Positions 1-5,221 of a stretch of 5,221 bases of DNA are shown here, piece after piece. Source of the stretch: Lachnospiraceae bacterium (GTDB taxonomy: Bacteria > Bacillota > Clostridia > Lachnospirales > Lachnospiraceae); contig JAGCSS010000028.1 in NCBI GenBank assembly GCA_017964055.1, positions 1 to 5,221 of the forward strand. The letters are read 5' to 3'. How positions within the stretch are numbered: position 1 is the first letter of the stretch; each line of letters begins with the position of its first letter. The notes under the pieces are model-generated. The model was not told where the DNA came from and did no database searches. It was given only the letters and a program-made list of their open reading frames with translations. A program made the translations under genes and the position numbers.

Positions 1-437
1 ATCCCGACGGACTGCAGGTATCGATCAACGGTATCATAGATATGCTCAAGGATGTTAATTTTGATGTGGTTGTCGGCCCCGAGTCGCGCGGCTTCATCTT
101 CGGCGTACCCGTAGCGTACGAGCTCAAAAAAGCATTCGTTCCCGTCCGCAAAAAGGGCAAGCTCCCCTGCGAGACCATCGAGGCCACCTATGATCTCGAG
201 TACGGCACAGCTACGATCGAGATGCACAAGGATTCGATCAAACCCGGCCAGAAGGTTGTCATCATCGACGATCTGATCGCTACCGGCGGCACCATCGAAG
301 CCATCACAAAGCTCGTTAAACAGCTCGGCGGCGAGGTCGTTAAGATCTGCTTCCTTATGGAGCTCGAGGGCCTTGAGGGCCGCAAGAAGCTCGCAGGCTT
401 TAATATCGATTCGGTTATTAAATATCCGGGCAAATAA
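1..437 (+). CDS. apt: Adenine phosphoribosyltransferase, 5'-truncated by window edge
   Basis: Purine salvage enzyme, cytosolic, converting adenine and PRPP to AMP and pyrophosphate. The reading frame is open from base 3 and gives 144 residues up to the TAA at 435-437. By comparison with the roughly 170-residue Bacillus enzyme, about 30 N-terminal residues lie outside the window, so the ATG at 42 is internal and not the start. Visible family signatures are [12 protein letters not shown] (the VGPEARGF-type segment), PVRKKGKLP (the flexible-loop region), and the PRPP-binding motif [13 protein letters not shown] encoded at 255-293, with the paired Asp residues and TGGT loop intact. The C-terminus (IKYPGK) is typical in length, so nothing looks broken. 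The last codons overlap the -35 element of a SigD-type promoter for the next gene. No U-rich terminator follows, so some read-through into the downstream gene is possible. Confidence 0.95.
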   Translation, partial: PDGLQVSINGIIDMLKDVNFDVVVGPESRGFIFGVPVAYELKKAFVPVRKKGKLPCETIEATYDLEYGTATIEMHKDSIKPGQKVVIIDDLIATGGTIEAITKLVKQLGGEVVKICFLMELEGLEGRKKLAGFNIDSVIKYPGK

Positions 438-445
438 GCCGATAT
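419..445 (+). promoter_or_regulatory. SigD (sigma-28, flagellar) promoter for the yjfB-like gene
   Basis: TAAA at 419-422, then exactly 15 bases, then GCCGATAT at 438-445. This matches the consensus I recall for Bacillus SigD promoters (TAAA, N14-16, GCCGATAT) at all twelve positions. The -35 element lies inside the last codons of apt and the -10 element starts right after its stop codon. Transcription would begin about seven bases downstream, near 452. The gene that follows belongs to the YjfB motility-associated family, which fits flagellar-sigma control. An overlapping TATACT at 445-450 resembles a sigma-A -10 but lacks a good -35. The motif is seen directly; its use by SigD is inferred. 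Confidence 0.8.
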
Positions 446-450
446 ATACT

Positions 451-483
451 TTACCGAGGAACCGCGAAGCGGTTTCGAGGTAA
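451..483 (+). other. Stable hairpin at the predicted 5' end of the yjfB-like mRNA
   Basis: Outer stem TTACC (451-455) pairs with GGTAA (479-483). A symmetric internal loop follows, with GA (456-457) facing GA (477-478), i.e. tandem G-A mismatches. The inner stem GGAACCGC (458-465) pairs with GCGGTTTC (469-476) over eight pairs, one of them G-U. The loop is GAA, so the apex reads GCGAAGC, a sequence known for an unusually stable mini-hairpin in DNA. No T-run follows, so it is not a standard intrinsic terminator for apt. It sits where the SigD-type promoter should start transcription, so it would cap the 5' end of the yjfB-like mRNA. A role in mRNA stability is inference. Confidence 0.6.
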
Positions 484-519
484 CCGTTTGAGATCATCGA
501 GGAGGCAGGAGGTGCAGCT

Positions 520-732
520 ATGGATATTTCTTCAATCTCTCCCGAGAGTATTTCCGCTCTGTCGGTTTTGTCCGCTCAGAACAAGACCATGGAACAGGCA
601 GGTACCATGATGCTGGCCAAATCCCTGGACAATCAGGAACAGGCAGGTGCAGCCCTGCTGGATATGATGAGGCGTTCGATGGAGCATTCCGTGAACCCTT
701 CAGTCGGCGGAAACATCGATATCTCAGTTTAA
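520..732 (+). CDS. YjfB-family putative motility protein (70 aa)
   Basis: Small, soluble, mostly helical protein with no signal peptide or membrane segment. It begins MDISSIS, has a Met/Gln/Ala-rich middle (QEQAGAALLDMMRRSMEHS at residues 39-57), and ends with NPSVGGNIDISV. The MDI start, helical middle and P-x-(L/V)-GGNID ending are the hallmarks of the YjfB family (about 60 residues in Bacillus, annotated as putative motility protein; molecular function unknown). The ATG is chosen because two AGGAGG sites (500-505 and 507-512) precede it, the nearer with 7-base spacing. It is a single gene: a SigD-type promoter lies upstream, a strong terminator downstream, and the next gene converges. The flagellar-sigma promoter supports expression with the motility regulon. 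The family call rests on remembered pattern, not a search. Confidence 0.85.
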   Translation: MDISSISPESISALSVLSAQNKTMEQAGTMMLAKSLDNQEQAGAALLDMMRRSMEHSVNPSVGGNIDISV

Positions 733-737
733 AACAG

Positions 738-765
738 ATCCCCGGACAGGTGTCCGGGGATTTTT
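738..765 (+). terminator. Intrinsic terminator between convergent genes
   Basis: A perfect GC-rich stem: ATCCCCGGAC (738-747) pairs with GTCCGGGGAT (752-761) around the tetraloop AGGT (748-751). A TTTTT run at 761-765 follows on the plus strand, giving a classical rho-independent terminator 5 bases after the yjfB-like stop codon. Read on the minus strand, the same stem is followed by CTGTTTT (737-731), a weaker T-tract, so it may also stop transcription from the response regulator gene ending at 775. Confidence 0.93.
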
Positions 766-774
766 ATGTCTTTA

Positions 775-1890
775 TTATGCTTCTTTCCACTCTTTGATGC
801 TCTTCATAGTCTCGAGCAGCGATTCCCTGGTCATGGGAAGCTGGGTCAGATACGTGTTCGGCTTGTTCATCTCCGCGAGCACGGCCGCTGACATCAGATC
901 TCTCGTAAGGAGGATCACGGGGATCCTGAACTGCTCGGTCTTTTCTCTCACGCGGCTTAAGATGTATGCCGAATTGTCAAAATCGATGATGATGCAGCCC
1001 GGCAGGAACTCTTCTATCTCATTGATGGTCTGCATCACGGCCTCACCGCGCCTTACCTCATAGTCGTCCTTCAGATAGCCGTGGATGAGCGTATACAGGA
1101 AATCGAACTCCTCGCATACAAATACCCTGTTGTTGGAATTCGGGTCCTTTTCGGGCGGGTAGAGTGTCTCCTCGATCCTCTCGAGCAGTACCGGCTTCTG
1201 GATGGGCTTGATGACAAAGCCCGCAGCGCCGAGCTTAACGCACTCGCGCACGGTATTTATGCCGGCCATACCGGTCTGGAAAAGGATCGGTATATCCGCG
1301 CACGAACCGATATCCCTGATCTGGCGGAACAGCTCCTTACCGTCCATATCGGGCATCGCGATATCGAGCAGTATGATGTCGGGCGTCACGAGTTTGAGCT
1401 TCGCGAGCGCATCGGCCGCCGAATTCATAGCAAGGACCTTGTATTTGGCACCGAGATAGAGCTTCATCAGATCGAGCACAACGGGATCGTCGTCCACGAC
1501 GAGTACCGTCTTTCTCTGCTCCGCGCTGGCAGCTCCGGTTGCCTTTGCAGCCCAGTCGAGCACCTCTCCGTTCCCTACCGGAACCACGAAATAGTCGGTC
1601 AGCTTATCGCTTTCAAGCCTGTGCCTGTAGGACTCCTCATCGCCCGGGCTGATGAAAAGGAGCACCGGAACATATTTCGAAGCCTGCATGTTCCTGATGC
1701 GCATCAGGACCTGCTCTCCGTCCATCCCGGGATTGGTCATGTTAAGGGCAATGGCGTCAGGGCTGATATGAATGATGCTGTTAAATGCCTGAAGCGGCGA
1801 ATCCGCTACAGTAACTTCAAATTCATATCCGTCCGTCGACTGTATCCCGGCCCGAACATTCTTGTCGTTTATTACCAGTAACTGAATCAT
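775..1890 (-). CDS. Triple-receiver response regulator without output domain (371 aa)
   Basis: Three receiver-like domains in tandem and nothing else recognisable. Domain 1 (about 1-115) is degenerate: the phospho-acceptor Asp is Asn50 (LNMTNPGMDG), the switch Lys is replaced near Val103 (FVVPVG), and the acidic pair is ND. Domain 2 (about 127-245) is canonical: VVDDD at 131-135, Asp176 in LLDIAMPDMDG, Thr206 and Lys228 in IKP. Domain 3 (about 255-368) keeps an acidic CEE, Asp303 and Thr329, but has Gln350 where Lys is expected (YLTQLP). So domain 2 is the likely phosphate acceptor, and the flanking domains are probably binding or dimer surfaces (inference). The ATG is supported by GGGGAGG at 1896-1902, five bases upstream. 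It starts 20 bases after the hybrid kinase stop, so the two are almost surely cotranscribed partners. A cytosolic phosphate sink, adaptor or scaffold is more likely than a transcription factor. Confidence 0.9.
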   Translation of the reverse strand: MIQLLVINDKNVRAGIQSTDGYEFEVTVADSPLQAFNSIIHISPDAIALNMTNPGMDGEQVLMRIRNMQASKYVPVLLFISPGDEESYRHRLESDKLTDYFVVPVGNGEVLDWAAKATGAASAEQRKTVLVVDDDPVVLDLMKLYLGAKYKVLAMNSAADALAKLKLVTPDIILLDIAMPDMDGKELFRQIRDIGSCADIPILFQTGMAGINTVRECVKLGAAGFVIKPIQKPVLLERIEETLYPPEKDPNSNNRVFVCEEFDFLYTLIHGYLKDDYEVRRGEAVMQTINEIEEFLPGCIIIDFDNSAYILSRVREKTEQFRIPVILLTRDLMSAAVLAEMNKPNTYLTQLPMTRESLLETMKSIKEWKEA

Positions 1891-1895
1891 GGCAT

Positions 1896-1902
1896 CCTCC
1901 CC
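1896..1902 (-). promoter_or_regulatory. Ribosome binding site of the triple-receiver gene
   Basis: GGGGAGG on the minus strand with five bases before the ATG at 1890. It lies in the 20-base gap after the kinase stop codon and fixes the start of the regulator. A two-codon ATG-CCA-TGA overlaps the real start and is unlikely to matter. Confidence 0.8.
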
Positions 1903-1910
1903 AGCTAATT

Positions 1911-4412
1911 CTATCTCAGTTTTCTGACAATATCAAGTACGCCCGCCCAGTCCTGTGCGGCGGCAGCTTCTCTCATCGATGCAACGGCATGCGCAACGAC
2001 CGGCGGCAGCTCGAAGAATTCGAGTACTCCGAGCAGATCGTTCGTATCCTCGTATCTGGCTTCGCCGATCGCGTTTTCGATCTCCTCGAAGGTACTCAGA
2101 TACTCCTCGTCCGCAGCGCTCATAAAGGTCTGTTTCGCATTATCGCCTTCGGTACTCTCTCCGCTCATCTCGGCCTCGTAATCCATGCATTTCCTGAGGT
2201 CGTCGGCGAATACTGCGTAATCGGCCAGGAACTGCTCCGTATCGCGTCTGATGGTCTCGATATCACCGGTCTTTCCGGCATCTTCAAGTGCCTTGGCCCT
2301 GTCCGCGAGCGCCATCGCGCCGACGGTCGCGGCATTGGACTTTAACGCATGTACCTCTATCGTATAACGCTCGTAATCCTCGTTTTTGAAGAGCTCTTTT
2401 ATCGTATCCAGCTTCTCGTGGGCATATTTGTATACGATGCCTATGACCTCACGATACTGGGCGATATCCTCGCCCGCATTGGTAAGACCTATGCTCTGGT
2501 CGACATAATCAGGCAGTTCGAGCACCGCCCGGTCGTTCTTGAGCACTCCCTTCATGTCGGAGACATCACCGGTCCCGTGCTCCTCGGCATTGATCGTGTA
2601 GGTGCCTTTGGGCAGGTATTTCGTGAGCAGATTCTCCAGGACCTTGATCGGCATGGGCTTAGACGCATAGTCCGTAAAGCCCTCCGAGATCAGCTGGTTC
2701 CTGGTTCCCGCGATCGCGTTGGCGGTGAGCGCTATGATGGGCATCTTCTCGACATAACTGCTGCCGAGCGCCCTGATGCGCTTCATCGCTTCGACGCCGT
2801 CCATCTCCGGCATCATCTGGTCCATGAAGATGATATCGTATTGTTTCTTCGCGGCCATCGAAACGGCCTTTGCTCCGCCGTCCGCGGTATCGGGAATGAT
2901 CCTGTACTGCTTCAGGTAATTGTTCATGAGCTCGAGATTGACCTTATTGTCATCGACCACGAGGATCTTTGCGTCGGGTGCCGCGAAGGTCTTCGATGAG
3001 ATGTGGCTCTCACGCTCCGCTTTTTCTGCACGCTTTGCGACAGGCTCCGATCTGATGATCTTTTGCCTGATAATGATGGTGACGGATGTTCCGACGCCGT
3101 ATTCGCTCGTAATGTCGATATTTCCGCCCATCATCTCGAGCAGACTCTTTGAGATGACCAGACCGAGTCCCGTGCCGGGCTTGGTCATCGTGCTGCGTAT
3201 ATCAACCTGTTCAAACTCATTGAACAGTCTGTTCATGTTTTCGGTGGCAATACCTATTCCGGTGTCGGTGACCGTTATGGACACCTCCGCGCGTCCGTCG
3301 GGCATCTTATGCCATTCGGCGGCCAGTTTTACGGTGCCTATGTCGGTAAACTTAACCGCATTGCCTGTGATATTGAGAAGGACCTGCTTGATCCTGACCT
3401 TGTCGCCGTAGAGTACCGAAGGAATGTCGGGGGCTATCGAGCTCACGAATTTGAGCCCCTTCTTTTCCGCCTGCATCCGGGTGATGTTCCCGACCTCGGC
3501 AAACAGAGCCTCAGGCTCGTACTCCTCCTCCATGATCTCCAGCTTGCCCTGCTCGATCTTTGAGAAATCCAGGATATCGTTGATTATGTGCAGCAGTGAG
3601 TTGGAGCTGCTCCTGATCTCATCCGCATACATCCTGCCTTCCTTTGACAGGTGCTCCCGCGAGAGCAGTTCGACATAGCCCACGATCGAGTTCATGGTCG
3701 TCCTGATCTCATGCGACATGTTCGCGAGGAAGCTGCTCTTTGCCTCGTTCGCGATATCCGCGCTGCGCTTGAGCTCGCGCATCTCCACCATCAGCTTGTG
3801 CGCGGGTGAAACATCGGTGATAACGAGTCCGTAGCCGAATATCTGACCTTCACGAAGGATCGGCACGAAACGTCTCTCGAAATGCCTGCCCTCATGAGTA
3901 AACCCGATCACCTCATCGTAATCGTCCAGAAGGAACGCATACTGATCGGGCAGCGAACTGCCGAGGCGTCCGCCGATCTCCGAAAAGAGCTTGGGTGTGG
4001 TACGGTTCATGTCCACGATCATGAAATCATGGTCGAGTATAATGACCGCATCGGGGAGGCTCTCGATCAGCGTGTCGCGCGGACTGTAAATACGCGTAAC
4101 GATGGAATTCTCAAGCAGCATGACGAGTATGAAAAACGCCACCGCGCCCATGTAGTACGGCAGCGGCTCGGCTGCCTGCCAGGGCAGGAAGAACTCCGAT
4201 ATCAGGACGATGATATACAGTATGCAGAAAACAAAGATGAAGAACTGATATCTGATCTTCTGGATCTCGGGCTCGCGGTTATCGCGGTTTTGCGTCTCAT
4301 TGAACCAGCGCAGGAAGATGAATACCGCGTAGAACGTGACAAACGCATCCACAAAGGCGGTAACTATCGCGCCGTGCTTAAACTCACATTTAAACGCCGC
4401 GAAGCCGTTCAC
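1911..4412 (-). CDS. Hybrid sensor histidine kinase, main part (3 TM-PAS-HisKA-HATPase-REC-HPt)
   Basis: Bulk of a membrane-bound hybrid kinase; residues are counted from the GTG at 4412. Three membrane helices (about 17-37, 55-75, 84-101) are helices 5-7 of a 7TM sensor whose first four lie in the adjoining frame. A PAS-like domain (about 110-205) follows, then HisKA with FLANMSHEIRTTMN (phospho-His234). The HATPase has the N box (Asn351), DTGIGI (383-388) and PGTGLGL (412-418). The receiver (about 482-600) has Asp487/488, acceptor Asp531, Thr563 and Lys585. The HPt domain has HALKSNAATVGA (His688), followed by an acidic linker and a helical C-terminal segment (about 765-833). All phosphorelay residues are intact; the H-box has Thr239 in place of the usual Pro. 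The GTG start is doubtful: it has no Shine-Dalgarno and the frame reads sensibly for at least 14 codons upstream. This is most likely the 3' part of one 961-residue gene split by a frameshift near 4456. Confidence 0.9.
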   Translation of the reverse strand: MNGFAAFKCEFKHGAIVTAFVDAFVTFYAVFIFLRWFNETQNRDNREPEIQKIRYQFFIFVFCILYIIVLISEFFLPWQAAEPLPYYMGAVAFFILVMLLENSIVTRIYSPRDTLIESLPDAVIILDHDFMIVDMNRTTPKLFSEIGGRLGSSLPDQYAFLLDDYDEVIGFTHEGRHFERRFVPILREGQIFGYGLVITDVSPAHKLMVEMRELKRSADIANEAKSSFLANMSHEIRTTMNSIVGYVELLSREHLSKEGRMYADEIRSSSNSLLHIINDILDFSKIEQGKLEIMEEEYEPEALFAEVGNITRMQAEKKGLKFVSSIAPDIPSVLYGDKVRIKQVLLNITGNAVKFTDIGTVKLAAEWHKMPDGRAEVSITVTDTGIGIATENMNRLFNEFEQVDIRSTMTKPGTGLGLVISKSLLEMMGGNIDITSEYGVGTSVTIIIRQKIIRSEPVAKRAEKAERESHISSKTFAAPDAKILVVDDNKVNLELMNNYLKQYRIIPDTADGGAKAVSMAAKKQYDIIFMDQMMPEMDGVEAMKRIRALGSSYVEKMPIIALTANAIAGTRNQLISEGFTDYASKPMPIKVLENLLTKYLPKGTYTINAEEHGTGDVSDMKGVLKNDRAVLELPDYVDQSIGLTNAGEDIAQYREVIGIVYKYAHEKLDTIKELFKNEDYERYTIEVHALKSNAATVGAMALADRAKALEDAGKTGDIETIRRDTEQFLADYAVFADDLRKCMDYEAEMSGESTEGDNAKQTFMSAADEEYLSTFEEIENAIGEARYEDTNDLLGVLEFFELPPVVAHAVASMREAAAAQDWAGVLDIVRKLR

Positions 4413-4795
4413 ATTTTCATAGTCCGAAATGACCGTAAACCATCCGCGATCGTAAAAACAGTGGCAGAGAGTATCGCGAGCACACTGAATACACAGATCA
4501 GAACGGTAAGGGCCGTATTGACCTTTTTCCCGGTCACCCGGAACACATAAGACAGGAAAATAAGACAGGGTACGGTATACCCGAGGTAAATGAATTTGCT
4601 CGCGGTAATGACCGATCCGATATCAGGTGCCCTAAACCTCAGGACGGCGCCGAAATTGCATAAAAAGAAGCATATGAACGCCGCGGTCAGCAGACCCTGC
4701 TCGGAAGACGCCTTGCGGTGGATCAGATAAAGCAGGCCTGCGATCGAGATCAGCAGAAACAATATCTGGAATATGTAAGCCACTACCATTACCAT
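4409..4795 (-). CDS. N-terminal 7TM sensor piece (helices 1-4) of the frameshifted histidine kinase
   Basis: A 128-codon frame with four hydrophobic helices (about 4-25, 35-52, 65-86, 92-114) and no kinase domain. The layout and the segment ASKFIYLGYTVPCLIFLSYV resemble the N-terminal half of the HisKA_7TM sensor module found in clostridial kinases (ALK-x-EYLG-type pattern). After Phe114 the reading becomes unconvincing (TIADGLRSFRTMKM) and stops at TGA 4411-4409, overlapping the GTG of the kinase piece. With one extra T in the T5 run at 4454-4458, it would continue YDRGWFTVISDYENV into the kinase frame, giving exactly seven helices in 961 residues. The start at 4795 is 6 bases after the folA stop. 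Its likely ribosome site, AGAGG, lies inside the last folA codons, nine bases from the ATG. Treat it as the 5' part of one gene rather than an independent membrane protein. Confidence 0.8.
   Translation of the reverse strand: MVMVVAYIFQILFLLISIAGLLYLIHRKASSEQGLLTAAFICFFLCNFGAVLRFRAPDIGSVITASKFIYLGYTVPCLIFLSYVFRVTGKKVNTALTVLICVFSVLAILSATVFTIADGLRSFRTMKM
4454..4458 (-). other. Probable frameshift site (T5 homopolymer) joining the two kinase frames
   Basis: On the minus strand the codons read ACT GTT TTT ACG in the upstream frame. Slipping back one base on the T run, or adding one T, gives GTT TTT TAC GAT CGC GGA TGG and enters the kinase frame. The bridge adds 14 residues before the GTG at 4412, so the joined protein has 114+14+833 = 961 residues and seven membrane helices. 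Possible causes are a homopolymer sequencing error, a real inactivating or phase-variable indel, or slippage during transcription or translation. I see no strong downstream hairpin and no internal Shine-Dalgarno of the kind that accompanies programmed frameshifting. Confidence 0.7.
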
Positions 4796-4801
4796 TATCA
4801 G

Positions 4802-5221
4802 TTACCTCTTCTTTTGATAGGTACAGAAGGTATAGACCAGGTCGTAACAGGTCTGCTCCTCAGACTCCTCGATCAGTTCCCACTCGGGGTCCTCGTCGAG
4901 ATTGGGCAGAAAGCTGTCGGCCTCATAGGTGTAGTCGATCTTGGTGATGTATGCCGTATCGCAGTAAGGGAGCAGCTGTGAATAAACGCTCGCTCCGCCT
5001 ATAACGAAAACGTCGTCTGTGTCGGTATCTCCGAGGGCCTTAAACAGCTCATCAACGCTGTTGACCACCTCGGCGTCGTGGATCTTATAGGTTTTGTCGC
5101 GGGTCAGGATAATGTTCCTGCGCTCGCGCAGAGGTCTGCCCGCGGGAAATGTATCGAGCGTCTTGCGGCCGAGTACGACCGTTTTGCCGGCTGTAAGCCG
5201 TTTAAAATTGCGCAGGTCGCC
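4802..5221 (-). CDS. folA: Dihydrofolate reductase, N-terminus outside window
   Basis: Reduces dihydrofolate to tetrahydrofolate with NADPH, supplying one-carbon cofactors for thymidylate and purine synthesis; cytosolic. The minus-strand frame is open from the window edge (codon GGC at 5221-5219) for 139 residues to the TAA at 4804-4802. By comparison with E. coli FolA, its second residue, in GDLRNFKRLT, is the catalytic Asp (Asp27 there), so about 25 N-terminal residues are missing. Other signatures are KTVVLGRKT, RPLRERRNIILTR and the NADPH-binding VFVIGGASVYSQLLPYCD. The C-terminal DSFLPNLDEDPEWELIEES segment is normal. The GTG at 5068 is an internal Val, not the start. It is the first visible gene of a tight unit with the kinase and regulator; its final codons carry the probable ribosome site of the kinase gene. 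A thyA gene often lies upstream of folA, but that cannot be seen here. Confidence 0.95.
   Translation of the reverse strand, partial: GDLRNFKRLTAGKTVVLGRKTLDTFPAGRPLRERRNIILTRDKTYKIHDAEVVNSVDELFKALGDTDTDDVFVIGGASVYSQLLPYCDTAYITKIDYTYEADSFLPNLDEDPEWELIEESEEQTCYDLVYTFCTYQKKR

Noticed and set aside
445..450. TATACT as a sigma-A -10 element for the yjfB-like gene
   Set aside because: No convincing TTGACA-like -35 lies 16-18 bases upstream, while an exact SigD-type promoter overlaps the same bases.
451..483. Hairpin as an intrinsic terminator of apt
   Set aside because: No T-run follows the stem on either strand, so termination by the usual mechanism is unlikely.
1302..1309. Second SigD-like -10 (CCGATAT) on the plus strand
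   Set aside because: No TAAA at the required spacing, and it is inside and antisense to the response regulator gene.
1081..1881. Long plus-strand open frame (266 codons) antisense to the response regulator
   Set aside because: It mirrors the codon structure of a clearly coding minus-strand gene, has no ribosome site, and its product has no recognisable domain.
2349..2999. Plus-strand open frame (216 codons) antisense to the receiver/HPt region
   Set aside because: Same reasoning: the opposite strand encodes intact REC and HPt motifs, and the frame shows no coding features of its own.
4409..4412. GTGA overlap as genuine stop-start translational coupling of two kinase genes
   Set aside because: It remains possible, but the protein-like frame upstream of the GTG, the lack of a ribosome site and the 4+3 helix split favour one frameshifted gene.
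3882..4550. Plus-strand open frame (222 codons) across the kinase frameshift region
   Set aside because: It is highly charged, antisense to the PAS and membrane segments, has no ribosome site or family resemblance, and is explained by the GC-rich codon bias of the opposite strand.

Overview
The window looks like a chromosomal piece of a motile, Gram-positive anaerobe of the class Clostridia, most likely Lachnospiraceae. The grounds are a YjfB-family small motility protein behind a SigD-type promoter, strong AGGAGG ribosome sites, and a 7TM hybrid histidine kinase of the architecture common in that family. Base composition is moderately GC-rich, with no obvious compositional break. I see no mobile element, CRISPR array, tRNA or rRNA, and no gene-free stretch over 300 bases.

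Layout. On the plus strand, the 3' part of apt (adenine phosphoribosyltransferase) ends at 437. A SigD/sigma-28 promoter (TAAA-N15-GCCGATAT, 419-445) straddles the end of apt. A strong hairpin (451-483) lies just where that promoter should start transcription. The 70-codon yjfB-like gene (520-732) follows, closed by a clear intrinsic terminator (738-765). On the minus strand, read from the right edge leftwards, are folA (dihydrofolate reductase, N-terminus outside the window), a 7TM hybrid histidine kinase, and a triple-receiver response regulator. They are packed with 6 and 20 bases between them, so they look like one transcription unit. This unit converges on yjfB, and the shared hairpin may serve both directions.

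The kinase is present in two frames: a 128-codon four-helix piece (4409-4795) and an 833-codon piece (1911-4412). The second frame is open and protein-like upstream of its apparent GTG start. Adding one T to the T5 run at 4454-4458 (minus strand) joins the pieces into a single 961-residue protein with seven membrane helices, PAS, HisKA, HATPase, REC, HPt and a C-terminal helical segment. This is a frameshift, a sequencing error or programmed slippage. The likely phosphorelay is kinase His234 to its own receiver Asp531, then HPt His688, then the only canonical receiver (Asp176) of the downstream regulator. That regulator has no DNA-binding or enzymatic output domain. The signal sensed and the final output cannot be read from this window.
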